Below are positions 38,139 to 47,201 of a DNA stretch of 64,000 nucleotides, piece by piece (the first letter of the stretch is position 1; each line of letters starts with the position of its first letter). Position numbers and translations under genes: made by a program. The notes under the pieces are model-generated. The model saw only the letters and a list, made by a program, of their open reading frames with translations, did no database searches and had not been told where the DNA came from. The DNA lies in NCBI GenBank assembly GCA_016710235.1, contig JADJLG010000001.1, positions 1,539,501-1,603,500 of the forward strand, read 5' to 3'. The stretch is from Saprospiraceae bacterium. Lineage in GTDB: Bacteria; Bacteroidota; Bacteroidia; Chitinophagales; Saprospiraceae.

Positions 38139-39626
38139 TTAGTTGATTTTCTTTCCTGCATAATAATCCAACACTTTTTGCTTGAAAAGCAGGTCGTATT
38201 TTGAAATCAAGAGGCTGACACGTGAGTTGAGTAAATTGGTTCGGATAGCATCCAATTCATATGTGGTAGCTGCTCCGATAGAGAATTTTTTTTCAAGCTT
38301 CTCTGCAGTGATTTTACTCGCCTGGTAGGTTTTGTCGGCAGCTTGGTATTCTTTTTCAGCTGCTTTGAGGTTGCTGGAGGCCGTATGGATATCCTGACTC
38401 AAGGCTAGTTTTTTTGATTCCAGATTGATTTGCTGCTGCCTGCTATTGATCTTTGCCCTGGCTACAGAATTTCTTGTCCGGTTTTGGCTGAGGATTGGTA
38501 TTTGGATATTTAAACCTAAACCATAGCCTAGAAACAAATCGAACTGTCTTCTGAACGGGATGGATCTCAAACCATCGACGACCGGAGATTCTTGTTCGAA
38601 TATTACCTGGCGTCCATCGATGTAGATACCGGGGACAATTGTCTTTTTGATCGTGTACCCGCTGATTTCTTTTGCTGCATTCGAATAGTTTGATCCTAAA
38701 TTGGCTCCAATTCCTACAGATGGAAAATAAAGTGAGCGCGAGATTTTCTCACCTATATTGGCTGCTTCCAACTGGAGCTTTGCAGCTTTCAGCCCGGGTT
38801 GATTTTCGACAGAAATATCATACAAAAAGCCGGGTTCATAGGTTTCTATGACTATTGTATTCAGCTGAGCATCACTCAGTTTTTCAAGCTCAAAGAGGGT
38901 AGATTCTGGAACTCTGAGCGCCTGTCTAAGTTTGAGCCAGGCAAGATCAAAATTATTCTCAGCTGTGACAAGTTGCTGCTCAGATCTTGCCACCTGGGTT
39001 TGCAATTCCAATCCATCCAGTTCCGGTTTTGAACCGGCCTTGATAAGACTGTTGACCTGTTCTAGTTGCCTGTTGGAGGCAAGGAGGTTTTCTGATGCAA
39101 TGTCTATGCTTTCATCAGTCAACAGCACATTTAGATAATATGCTGCTACCTGAAGTGACAGGTCAAGCTCTGCCTGTTGATAATCCAGATTTTCTGCATC
39201 ATAAAGTTGCTTTGCCTGCCGGATTGAATTGCGAATATATCCACCCTGAAATAAAGTGATACTTGCATTCAAACCATAGTTTCCTGAAATGATATTTTGG
39301 GTGATATAGTCATTGGAACTGGGATCGATATTTCTACCAAAATTAATCCCACCATTCGCAAAACCTGAGAGCTGCGGGGTCATGAGAGATTTTTGATCAC
39401 TCAATTGAATTTTGGCTTGCTCAAGTCTGAGTTGTTGAGATTTCAGGCTCAAATTATTTTCTACAGCGATGTCGATACATTTTCGAAGCGACCACGTTTC
39501 TTGAGCTTGCAGCTTGAAATGCGTTGCCCAAAGGAGGAAGAGTGCAGCGATTGCAGCAAAATTCAAAGATGGGGCAACAAGCGTTATTCTCACTGCCTTG
39601 TTTTTAATCTGATGTAACATGCGCAT
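38139..39626 (-). CDS. TolC-family outer-membrane efflux protein
   Basis: This is an outer-membrane channel of about 495 residues. After the signal (KLQAQ) comes SLRKCIDIAVENNLSLKSQQLRLEQAKIQL, typical of the first TolC helix. Two repeats of long helices and short strands follow (SITLFQGGYIRNSIRQAKQLYD in the first half, LNIQIPILSQNRTRNSVARAK in the second). A second ATG at 39620 is equally possible. It is first in a unit with the adaptor and folC. Confidence 0.9.
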   Translation of the reverse strand: MRMLHQIKNKAVRITLVAPSLNFAAIAALFLLWATHFKLQAQETWSLRKCIDIAVENNLSLKSQQLRLEQAKIQLSDQKSLMTPQLSGFANGGINFGRNIDPSSNDYITQNIISGNYGLNASITLFQGGYIRNSIRQAKQLYDAENLDYQQAELDLSLQVAAYYLNVLLTDESIDIASENLLASNRQLEQVNSLIKAGSKPELDGLELQTQVARSEQQLVTAENNFDLAWLKLRQALRVPESTLFELEKLSDAQLNTIVIETYEPGFLYDISVENQPGLKAAKLQLEAANIGEKISRSLYFPSVGIGANLGSNYSNAAKEISGYTIKKTIVPGIYIDGRQVIFEQESPVVDGLRSIPFRRQFDLFLGYGLGLNIQIPILSQNRTRNSVARAKINSRQQQINLESKKLALSQDIHTASSNLKAAEKEYQAADKTYQASKITAEKLEKKFSIGAATTYELDAIRTNLLNSRVSLLISKYDLLFKQKVLDYYAGKKIN

Positions 39627-39768
39627 GGACTTGAATTTTTGCTTTCATTTCTAATGCAATATTAAATGATCTGGTTTGCTCTGAGCACAATTATTCGAAG
39701 AAAAGGCGGATTTGGCGGATGAATTTACAGAAAAATCGGTCTATAAATGCCAGACAGGACCTTGTATA

Positions 39769-41073
39769 TTATTTGTTGTAAGAAAAAAACTGCTTGAAAT
39801 ATTTCAATTGATCGTATCGGGCACCAAATGGTCGATAATACACTCCCATATAATATTCATTTTCGGTTTCTTGTGAGTTGCCTTCCAGTTCAGAAAAATC
39901 AGGCAGTCCGCGCTCATCCGGGACAGCATAGAAAAAATTATAAATACCGGTTTTTAGCAATACTGAGGCTTTGTAGGATTGGTCGGATTGGTCGTATTGC
40001 ATTTTAAATTCGGGCTTCAATTGCCAATCAGTCAATGCGCCTACGATATAAACAGCTTTATCGACCTCTGGAACCTCCAACCGGAAGTGGGCTTTAAAGT
40101 ATTCGGCAGATGTGTTCTTATTTTGGTCAGAAATTCCGGTGATGACATATTTGCCATTAAAGTCAAAATCGCTTACGAAAGGCTTGTAAGCTCTACTAAA
40201 GTCAGTCGTCAAGTATGCGTGATAGTCCCCACCCTTTTCGTCCCAAGTGACGATGTCTCTAGTTTTTGAGACCACTGTCCTGATATCTTTTTGCCTGAAC
40301 TCTTTCAGGCCGGGAAAGCTAAACACTGACCTTTTATCAAAGCGGAATATGTTATCGAGGCTACTGTTGGGATCATTGCTGCTTATCAGAGAATAGGGAT
40401 TCTGGTTTTGCCATACTTGGAGGGTAACTTCATTCGTAGCTATGTGTTTTTCAGAATGAATGGCTTGCACTTCAAAAGTGAATTCTTGATGGGAGTGCAC
40501 CTCTGCAGGACGATAAGGGGTTTCAATTCTGTATTTGACGGAAAAGCTCTGGTCTGTAATAAAAAAACGTCTGCTCAGAAGCAGAGTGTTGTCTTCTTCA
40601 TAAACTAGTACGATATAATTTCCTGACACTAAAAATCTACAGTTAGAATTCGGCAAACTGAGAGAATAATGAGTATATGGGTAAAGAGTCCGCAGAGAGG
40701 TAGAATAGTCGGTGATATCAGCTCTATCAAAACCCTCCATATATTCTGGTAATTCCAGGTCTGAAGGGGTCCAGTCAGAGTTGAAATGATAGATTGAATA
40801 ATAAAGTCTGCGTCCCTGTGATTCAAGGAGATCGAACTGCAGACTTAGACTTTGGTTGCTTTTGAGATAGAGCACAGGTGCAACGATACTATCGGAATTG
40901 TGAAAGAGCTGAACTGTATATACTTTTGAATCATAGATGGTGTCTTTGGGGACGAATTCCTGAGCAAACAAACGACCATTCCAGATAAACAAGCATAGGC
41001 ATAAACTCAAATACAGGCGCAGAGTTTGTTGAAAAAATAACATGTATGGATTGCTATCTGATCGGCTTTTCAT
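39769..41073 (-). CDS. Type IX secretion system plug protein (DUF5103)
   Basis: DUF5103 proteins are known as the T9SS plug, which closes the periplasmic side of the SprA translocon when no cargo is engaged. The body is beta-rich, with characteristic stretches such as YYSIYHFNSDWTPSDL, DFDFNGKYVITG, the carbohydrate-binding-like VYIVGALTDWQL, and the terminal YMGVYYRPFGARYDQL. The signal peptide starts at the ATG at 41073 or, more compactly, at 41043. The window also encodes at least four T9SS cargo proteins, fitting a working system. Confidence 0.82.
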   Translation of the reverse strand: MKSRSDSNPYMLFFQQTLRLYLSLCLCLFIWNGRLFAQEFVPKDTIYDSKVYTVQLFHNSDSIVAPVLYLKSNQSLSLQFDLLESQGRRLYYSIYHFNSDWTPSDLELPEYMEGFDRADITDYSTSLRTLYPYTHYSLSLPNSNCRFLVSGNYIVLVYEEDNTLLLSRRFFITDQSFSVKYRIETPYRPAEVHSHQEFTFEVQAIHSEKHIATNEVTLQVWQNQNPYSLISSNDPNSSLDNIFRFDKRSVFSFPGLKEFRQKDIRTVVSKTRDIVTWDEKGGDYHAYLTTDFSRAYKPFVSDFDFNGKYVITGISDQNKNTSAEYFKAHFRLEVPEVDKAVYIVGALTDWQLKPEFKMQYDQSDQSYKASVLLKTGIYNFFYAVPDERGLPDFSELEGNSQETENEYYMGVYYRPFGARYDQLKYFKQFFSYNK

Positions 41074-41389
41074 GATTTAACTATGTAAACGTCATTTTGC
41101 CTGAAAAGATTTCTGAATAATAAGGAAGGATGTGGATATAGAGCAAATGGCAGCTGGGATCCTCCAGGGAACCATTTTTAATCGGAGAATGAAAATTTTT
41201 AGATTGTAATTAAAAGTATTATATTTGTAAAACAAATCCGATTGGATGGCCTGTGATTTTTCACCAAATATTCAGTGGATGACGAAGTTTTTATAAATAG
41301 TAAAATATTTGTTATCATTACTGATTATATACGATGAAAAATTTGTTGAATTGAAATTGTTTATTATTTCGACCAATTCATCCAAAAAT

Positions 41390-42016
41390 ATGAGAAGACT
41401 ATTCTTTATTTGTTTAATTATTTTACCTCTGTTGAGTTATTCTCAGGTAAAAAAAATGAGTCCTAAGCAAAGCAGCAATCCTTATCCATTAAAGACTGCG
41501 GATCATCTGGTATTTTCAGGCAGATTTGACACTGTGCAACTGTACAATGACTTCACGAGTATAGGTTATGCTTCTGCTTTGAAAGATAAAAGAAAGGTAA
41601 AGATGTATCCTATTGCAACTTCTCAAATCAGAGAGAAAGAAACTTACAATGCCTTGAATCTTTATATTTTATTTGGAGATGGCGAAACAATGGGGCTGTT
41701 ATCTTTTATGAGACCTAGATTCAAAAAAGGTATATCAGATATTAAAAATATAAATTTTATGGAGGATGGCTATTACCATATTCAGAATCAACATGGGTGC
41801 AGCGGTGAAGAAAATTATAGAATTGTGGTGGATGAGAAAGTAAAATCTTTTTTAAAAATAATAAGCTACAATGAAGAAACCGGGGAACTCAAAGCAAGAT
41901 TTCGAGTTCACTATGAAATGGATGCTAATGACAAGCGAAAATATCTAAGCTCACCAAAAGTTGTATTATTTGAAGATGGTGTGATCCACACCACAGTATT
42001 TAAGATTTATGAATGA
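41390..42016 (+). CDS. Small secreted protein of an unassigned family, paralogue of the gene at 17827
   Basis: The function is not recognised. The ATG at 41390 opens a signal peptide (MRRLFFICLIILPLLSYSQ); the frame extends upstream without protein-like sequence. The mature region ends with LKIISYNEETGELKARFRVHYEMD and LFEDGVIHTTVF, matching the gene at 17827 in pattern and position. This pattern (motif, charged insert, FEDG-I) may be a domain that has no name I know. The spacer 42017-42271 after it holds nothing I can identify. Confidence 0.6.
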   Translation: MRRLFFICLIILPLLSYSQVKKMSPKQSSNPYPLKTADHLVFSGRFDTVQLYNDFTSIGYASALKDKRKVKMYPIATSQIREKETYNALNLYILFGDGETMGLLSFMRPRFKKGISDIKNINFMEDGYYHIQNQHGCSGEENYRIVVDEKVKSFLKIISYNEETGELKARFRVHYEMDANDKRKYLSSPKVVLFEDGVIHTTVFKIYE

Positions 42017-42271
42017 TTCCGGAATCCTATTTGTATTAAATTGAAATCAACAGGATTCGATCCATTACATTGATCTCAATACAATTCAAGTATTGGAGTT
42101 CAAAATGTAATTCTTGCTACAAATGTAATGTAATCTGTTTCTCTGTTGTAGATCATATCGGGCTATTCGGTACCAGGCCAGTTGATTGGTCCTTGATCAG
42201 GATGCTACTGATTCACATGAAATAAACTTTTTTTAAAGTTTGTGCGTTTACAATAGCTCAATCGTAAAATT

Positions 42272-42694
42272 ATGTATCCAATAGAACTTGTTCGTCCCAT
42301 GACACAGGAACTCACGGAGCTGGGTTTCAAAAGCTTACATTCTGTCCCTGAAGTAGATCAGGAACTCAATAAATCTCAGGGGACCTGCCTATTAGTAGTC
42401 AACTCGGTTTGCGGGTGTGCCGCACGGAATGCTCGCCCTGCTGTCAGGGTGGCTCTGGAAAAAGGCCCAAGACCTGAGAAATTAGTGACTGTCTTTGCAG
42501 GTGTAGATACAGATGCTACCTCACGAGCACGAGAATATTTGTTGCCCTATCCTGCTAGTTCACCGGCTATGGCGCTGTTTAAAGATGGCAAATTGGTTAC
42601 CATGATCGAAAGACACAGCATAGAGGGAAGGTCGGCAGATATGATTGCAGCTGATTTGAATAAAGCATTTGAAAAATTTTGTACCGCCCAATGA
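42272..42694 (+). CDS. BrxA/BrxB-family bacilliredoxin
   Basis: Bacilliredoxins remove bacillithiol or other low-molecular-weight thiols from protein cysteines. The motif VVNSVCGCAARNARPAV carries the C47-G-C49 active site. VTVFAGVDTDATSRAREYL and SSPAMALFKDG are the rest of the conserved core. At 140 residues it has family length. The protein is cytoplasmic. The next gene starts within its stop codon (ATGA), so they are coupled. Confidence 0.92.
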   Translation: MYPIELVRPMTQELTELGFKSLHSVPEVDQELNKSQGTCLLVVNSVCGCAARNARPAVRVALEKGPRPEKLVTVFAGVDTDATSRAREYLLPYPASSPAMALFKDGKLVTMIERHSIEGRSADMIAADLNKAFEKFCTAQ

Positions 42695-43284
42695 GAAAGA
42701 TAAATCAGGCGCTCAGCGCAATATTGGCTTTTACATCATTTCTTAGCGTAACGAGAGCTGAATTGAAGCCTATGATAGACAAGGAACAGCTGAAGAAAGA
42801 GAAGCAGGATCTCAAGGAATTCAAAAAGCTGGCAAAAGAATTTAATAGCGCGATCAAGTCTTCTAACCTTGATTACCAGAACGTCATCTGGCAGCGTGTA
42901 AGGGTGTATATAGATAAGGAAATTAAAGAGACCAGTTCAAGAGTAGGCACGATGCAGAAAAGTAATTTGATTCGTCCCAACAAGATGAATGCACAAGACT
43001 CAGTTGAGATGGCTGACCTTCCACAAGGATACAATCCACATGTCAATGGCCAGATTAAAAACCTGAGCAAGGAAGAAATCGAAAAAGCTAAAAAACAAAA
43101 TGAGAAAATTGGTGATTTTGTAGAATTGAGTAAAAAACAAAAATCTTTGTTACAGCAAATTTCACAATTGAAGGAAATAAACTCCACCACGACTTCAGGG
43201 GTACTTCAAGAAGCCAAATCTCAGATCCAGAAATTTTTGATGTTGATGAAAGACGAATTGGTATTGTTGAAAAAGTTGGCTTAA
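42691..43284 (+). CDS. Secreted coiled-coil protein of unknown function
   Basis: The function is not recognised. The ATG at 42691 overlaps the bacilliredoxin stop by 4 bp and opens a signal peptide (LAFTSFLSVTRA). The 175-residue remainder is almost entirely charged helix, rich in Lys, Glu and Gln, with heptad-like spacing (KKEKQDLKEFKKLAKEF near the start, EEIEKAKKQNEKIGDF later), so a periplasmic coiled coil is likely. Translational coupling to the thiol enzyme is notable because the two act in different compartments. Confidence 0.65.
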   Translation: MRKINQALSAILAFTSFLSVTRAELKPMIDKEQLKKEKQDLKEFKKLAKEFNSAIKSSNLDYQNVIWQRVRVYIDKEIKETSSRVGTMQKSNLIRPNKMNAQDSVEMADLPQGYNPHVNGQIKNLSKEEIEKAKKQNEKIGDFVELSKKQKSLLQQISQLKEINSTTTSGVLQEAKSQIQKFLMLMKDELVLLKKLA

Positions 43285-43291
43285 TCCCGAT

Positions 43292-45097
43292 TCAATTCCT
43301 TTTTTTGAAACGAAATCTCAAAGCTTTCCATAAACATAGGATCAAAAATATAGCACTAGCTGCTATGGCGATATGAGCGATGACGTCACCTGTAAAACTA
43401 TATAAGCTATGCTCGTCGTTGAGTTGGATTTCGGCAGCTACGACGCCCTCAGTGTCATAAGCCCGCGCATGATGCACTATACCTCGTTGGTCGATGGTGC
43501 ATGATATTCCGGTATTTGCCGCCCTCGCTATGTCCCGACGAAATTCAATGGCTCTGAGTGCACCGATCATCAGGTGCTGTTTGTAGCCTGGAGTATCGTC
43601 CCACCATCCGTCATTAGTCAGTATACAAATGGCTTCTGCACCATTGCGGATAAAACCGGCGAGAAATTCACCATAAATACTCTCATAGCAGATCACAGGT
43701 GCAATTTTGCAATCTCCCTCATTAAAAACGGTCCTTTGACTTTGACGTGCAAATCCCTCAATGGATCCACCCAACATATCGACAATAGGCTTCAGAAAAG
43801 GTAATATTTTTCTATACGGAAAAATTTCAGCTCCAGGCACCAATCTGGATTTGTTATAATATGCGGAAGATTCGGGTAATGCTAAAAGTGCTGCATTCGA
43901 AATTTCATAGTAATGACCGGGACGTCTTCTGCTTTCTCGAGCAGATGGGCCTGGAACTTCACCCGGAAAATACTGTCTTTTCGCTGTTATACCTGAGAGC
44001 AAACTCCTATGATTGGAGTCAACGATCATTTCTCTCCATTGGTGAAGGCGATTGTCTGCTTCCAAAGCAGTCAACTCAAACGGTAATGAATTTCCAAAGC
44101 TAGTTTCAGGGAAAATCACAAGCTGCCCACTATCTGCAAGGTATGGTTCCAGCAATTGCATACATTTGTTGAATTGCAAGTCTTCATCCACCTCAAATTT
44201 TTGGTAGTGTGGCTCATAATTGGATTGAACAATAAGTACTTTTTTGCTTCTTCCTTTCTCTTCATAATGATGAAAAATGTATAATGAAATTAGCAAAGGA
44301 ATCAATATGGAGCACAAAATTGCAATTGGGTATAGAACTCTTTTGGGAAAATCACTTTTCTGAGAAATATTTGACCTGTTTTTAATCCAGAAGAACAACA
44401 AGACATTGATCAACCATATCCAAAGGGCGCCACCAAATATTCCTGTGAATTCATACCATTGGATCCATCTGACATTTGATGCAAATGAGTTACCTATGCT
44501 GAGCCAGGGCCACGAAATTTCCCAGTTGAGATGAATGTACTCCCAACTCATCCAAAAAACAGGAAGTGAAAGCCACCTGAGTTTGTTGAAAAAGCGTCCT
44601 GTCCAGATGGCTGCCATCCAGGGGATCGTCATGAACAAACTATTCAGTGTAAACGCAGCAACAGCAGGTATCAAAGCTGAATTAGCTACCCAGAATGTGG
44701 TACAAATGTTCCATACCAAAAATGTATGATAAGCATATGTCCATTGTATCAAAGTTCTATTCTTTCTTTCCGATTTTTCAATTTCTTCACTTGCTATCAT
44801 TAAGGGCACAAAGGCTACAAACATTAATGGAGCAAGAGGAAGTGGAGGAAATCCAAGACTCAATATAATGGCGCTCAAAGTGGAATAGATCAGGTATTTT
44901 ATTTTTGAATCGTCTGACCACAATAGTTTTTTACTCAGACTGACAATTATTGTCCAAGTTGCCAGGAACAAACCAAGAGGGAGATAAGACCAAAAGCGTT
45001 GTTGTGACATTAAATACGAGGTAGTAATGACCCCTACCAATCCTACCGACAATGCCACGAGCTGAGCTTGGTTATATCTCATTTGCATCGGTTTCAA
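43292..45097 (-). CDS. lnt: Apolipoprotein N-acyltransferase
   Basis: Lnt adds the third acyl chain to lipoproteins in the inner membrane. About six to eight hydrophobic segments fill the N-terminal half. The nitrilase-like domain has the catalytic triad Glu in FPETSFGNSLPFE, Lys in YNKSRLVPGAEIFPYRK and Cys in APVICYESIYGEF. CILTNDGWWDDTPGYKQH and the AANTGISC segment follow. A final membrane helix closes the protein. At 601 residues it is slightly longer than average. Several lipoproteins encoded in this window would be its substrates. Confidence 0.94.
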   Translation of the reverse strand: MKPMQMRYNQAQLVALSVGLVGVITTSYLMSQQRFWSYLPLGLFLATWTIIVSLSKKLLWSDDSKIKYLIYSTLSAIILSLGFPPLPLAPLMFVAFVPLMIASEEIEKSERKNRTLIQWTYAYHTFLVWNICTTFWVANSALIPAVAAFTLNSLFMTIPWMAAIWTGRFFNKLRWLSLPVFWMSWEYIHLNWEISWPWLSIGNSFASNVRWIQWYEFTGIFGGALWIWLINVLLFFWIKNRSNISQKSDFPKRVLYPIAILCSILIPLLISLYIFHHYEEKGRSKKVLIVQSNYEPHYQKFEVDEDLQFNKCMQLLEPYLADSGQLVIFPETSFGNSLPFELTALEADNRLHQWREMIVDSNHRSLLSGITAKRQYFPGEVPGPSARESRRRPGHYYEISNAALLALPESSAYYNKSRLVPGAEIFPYRKILPFLKPIVDMLGGSIEGFARQSQRTVFNEGDCKIAPVICYESIYGEFLAGFIRNGAEAICILTNDGWWDDTPGYKQHLMIGALRAIEFRRDIARAANTGISCTIDQRGIVHHARAYDTEGVVAAEIQLNDEHSLYSFTGDVIAHIAIAASAIFLILCLWKALRFRFKKRN

Positions 45098-45157
45098 AAT
45101 CCATTATGAAATACGAATCTGACATGATGATCTAAAGTAAAGTGAGTCACCACGAAA

Positions 45158-45763
45158 TTACATCGAAAATTCAAAAACGCCTTCAAAGGATTTTAGTCCT
45201 TCATAAACCATGTCGGTTGGTAGTCCCATGATATTTGCATATGAACCTTCTATGCGCGCTATCTTAGACAATCCTATCCATTCCTGTACAGCATATGAAC
45301 CTGCCTTGTCATATGGTTTGAAAGTATCGATATACCATAAAATTTCTTCATGATCAAAAACGCGAAAATAAACTTCTGAAGTAGCTGTAAATGATAATTT
45401 TTTGGACTTATCGCGAAGGCACACTCCTGTATAGACAGTGTGCATTTTGCCGGAAAGATGGGCCAAAATGCGATAAGCGTCCTTGGCGTCCACTGGTTTG
45501 CCAAAGATTTGATTTCCCATGACAACTACGCTGTCAGCAGTCAGCAGTATTTCATCATTCTGTATAAATGAAATCGAGGCTTCAGATTTTTTTTCAGCTA
45601 GAAATTGAGCAATTTCGTGCAAAGGAGTTTCATCCGGATAATTCTCATCAATTTCTGTTTTTTTTACTTCGAAATCATATGATGCTTCTTCCAATAATTG
45701 TTTTCTCCTTGGGGAACCGGATGCAAGAATAATTTTTCGTCGATTGATATATCTGTTATCCAT
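45158..45763 (-). CDS. maf: Maf-family nucleotide pyrophosphatase
   Basis: Maf proteins hydrolyse non-canonical or pyrimidine nucleoside triphosphates. The N-terminal ILASGSPRRKQLLEEA is the signature, followed by DENYPDETP, LTADSVVV, KMHTVYTGVCL and the KAGSYAVQEW segment. At 201 residues it has normal length. It lies 19 bp downstream of the UbiA gene on the same strand. Confidence 0.94.
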   Translation of the reverse strand: MDNRYINRRKIILASGSPRRKQLLEEASYDFEVKKTEIDENYPDETPLHEIAQFLAEKKSEASISFIQNDEILLTADSVVVMGNQIFGKPVDAKDAYRILAHLSGKMHTVYTGVCLRDKSKKLSFTATSEVYFRVFDHEEILWYIDTFKPYDKAGSYAVQEWIGLSKIARIEGSYANIMGLPTDMVYEGLKSFEGVFEFSM

Positions 45764-45782
45764 TTGTAAGTATCTGATTACA

Positions 45783-46679
45783 TTAATACAGTAAAAAGTA
45801 AATCATACCGATAAGCATATACCATTTTGCGGCAATGCTCAATTGATGAAATTGTTTTTTTTCTTTTGCTTTAATCAACATCGTCGTCAATACAATCAGA
45901 GGTAGTAATATCAAAACACCAAACTTTAGTTTCGCTGATGCATCGTTCGATTGTAGAAAATACAAAAGCTCAATTCCAAATAATATCATGAGTACAGAGG
46001 CAGCGATCATCTTTGCTGCTGATGATCCATACACGACAGCTAAGGTCTTGCAATCGCATGAGCTGTCACCGTCAATATCTTCGATGTCTTTTATGATTTC
46101 ACGAAACAGGTTACTGCATACAGCAAATGAAGTCAAGATGGCTATGTGTTGAAAGGCAAACCATTTATTATCAAAATTCTCGTTGAGAAAAACTTGCCAG
46201 TTTGCATAAGGAATTAATAGCAGGGAGAAACCAATAAAAACCGATACAGCAATGTTCCCCAAGAGCAGACTGCATTTGAGTGAAGAGGAGTACAGATACA
46301 GGAGAAAATTTGTTGCAGGAAAAATTATCCAAGACATTAAAAATCCATATTTCCACGCCAGATAAATACTGATCAAAGTACCTAGAAAGATCATCGAGAA
46401 ATAAATCTGATAAGCCCTACGAACAGATATCAGTTTCGGTACTATATTTTTTGTCCTGTTGACAGCATCTGTTTTTTGATCGAAGATATCATTAAGCACA
46501 AATCCTGCTCCTGCTACCAAGAGAGTACAAACCACCAGCAGTGCAATATCTGTACATGAAAATAATAGCGATGTCTCAGGGATGGTATGATGGATAAACC
46601 TAAAATAAATTAATAATTGAGCTGCAGCAATGATCAGTAGATTTGGCCATCGCACCAAACGAAGAACAGCAATCACCAC
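45783..46679 (-). CDS. UbiA-superfamily prenyltransferase, geranylgeranylglycerol-phosphate type
   Basis: This is an integral-membrane prenyltransferase with eight or nine hydrophobic helices. The first Asp-rich motif is NDIFDQKTDAVNR and the second is DIEDIDGDSSCDCKTLA, both needed for Mg-pyrophosphate binding. In Bacteroidota this subgroup is annotated as geranylgeranylglycerol-phosphate geranylgeranyltransferase. Its true role could instead lie in quinone or pigment lipids. It overlaps kdsC by 7 bp, and maf follows. Confidence 0.85.
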   Translation of the reverse strand: MVIAVLRLVRWPNLLIIAAAQLLIYFRFIHHTIPETSLLFSCTDIALLVVCTLLVAGAGFVLNDIFDQKTDAVNRTKNIVPKLISVRRAYQIYFSMIFLGTLISIYLAWKYGFLMSWIIFPATNFLLYLYSSSLKCSLLLGNIAVSVFIGFSLLLIPYANWQVFLNENFDNKWFAFQHIAILTSFAVCSNLFREIIKDIEDIDGDSSCDCKTLAVVYGSSAAKMIAASVLMILFGIELLYFLQSNDASAKLKFGVLILLPLIVLTTMLIKAKEKKQFHQLSIAAKWYMLIGMIYFLLY

Positions 46680-47167
46680 AATTGTTTAGCCTGTAGGATT
46701 TTTTCAATGATATCTCTTACACATGTATCACCTCCTTTGCGTGGGGAAATATAATCTGCAATCTCCAGAGTTTCAGGAACTGCATCTGCAGGTGCGCAAG
46801 CTAATCCCACGTATTTCATGCAACTGATATCCATTATATCATCACCCATGTATGCAATATCTTCCGGACTGAGGCTCCAGTTTTGAAGGACTTGTTTAAG
46901 TACTGGCAACTTATCTTCCACTCCGAGATATACATCACTAATTCCAATGATTTCTAATCTTTTTTTGGAGCCAAATGATTTACCACCTGAAATCACTGCA
47001 ATTTTTATTCCTGCATCCAATGCGCGTTTGATAGCATAACCATCTCGTACATTCATACTCCTCAGAAATTCTCCTTGATCGGTAACCAATATTGTATTAT
47101 CAGTAAGCACACCGTCAATATCCAGAACCAATCCACGAATTTTTGAAATTTGTTGATAATATGTCAA
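46673..47167 (-). CDS. kdsC: 3-deoxy-D-manno-octulosonate 8-phosphate phosphatase (KdsC-type HAD)
   Basis: This is a small HAD phosphatase (subclass C0). The nucleophile motif is LDIDGVLTDN (D16, D18). It is followed by RDGYAIKRALDAGIKIAVISGG and MGDDIMDISCM, which holds the C-terminal Asp pair. At 164 residues it has KdsC length. KdsC makes KDO for LPS core. No kdsA is in view. It starts a four-gene run with the UbiA prenyltransferase, maf and lnt. Confidence 0.88.
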   Translation of the reverse strand: MTYYQQISKIRGLVLDIDGVLTDNTILVTDQGEFLRSMNVRDGYAIKRALDAGIKIAVISGGKSFGSKKRLEIIGISDVYLGVEDKLPVLKQVLQNWSLSPEDIAYMGDDIMDISCMKYVGLACAPADAVPETLEIADYISPRKGGDTCVRDIIEKILQAKQLW

Positions 47168-47201
47168 TCCTTCAATATTTAAGTGAGGGACAAAAATATT
47201 C

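Noticed and set aside
41220..41227. TATATTTG as the promoter of the 41390 gene
   Set aside because: It matches the -7 box but lies 163 bp before the start and has no -33 element at a proper distance; too weak to list.
42022..42058. GAATCCT/AGGATTC hairpin after the 41390 gene as a terminator
   Set aside because: Only 7 bp with a 23-base loop and no T run.
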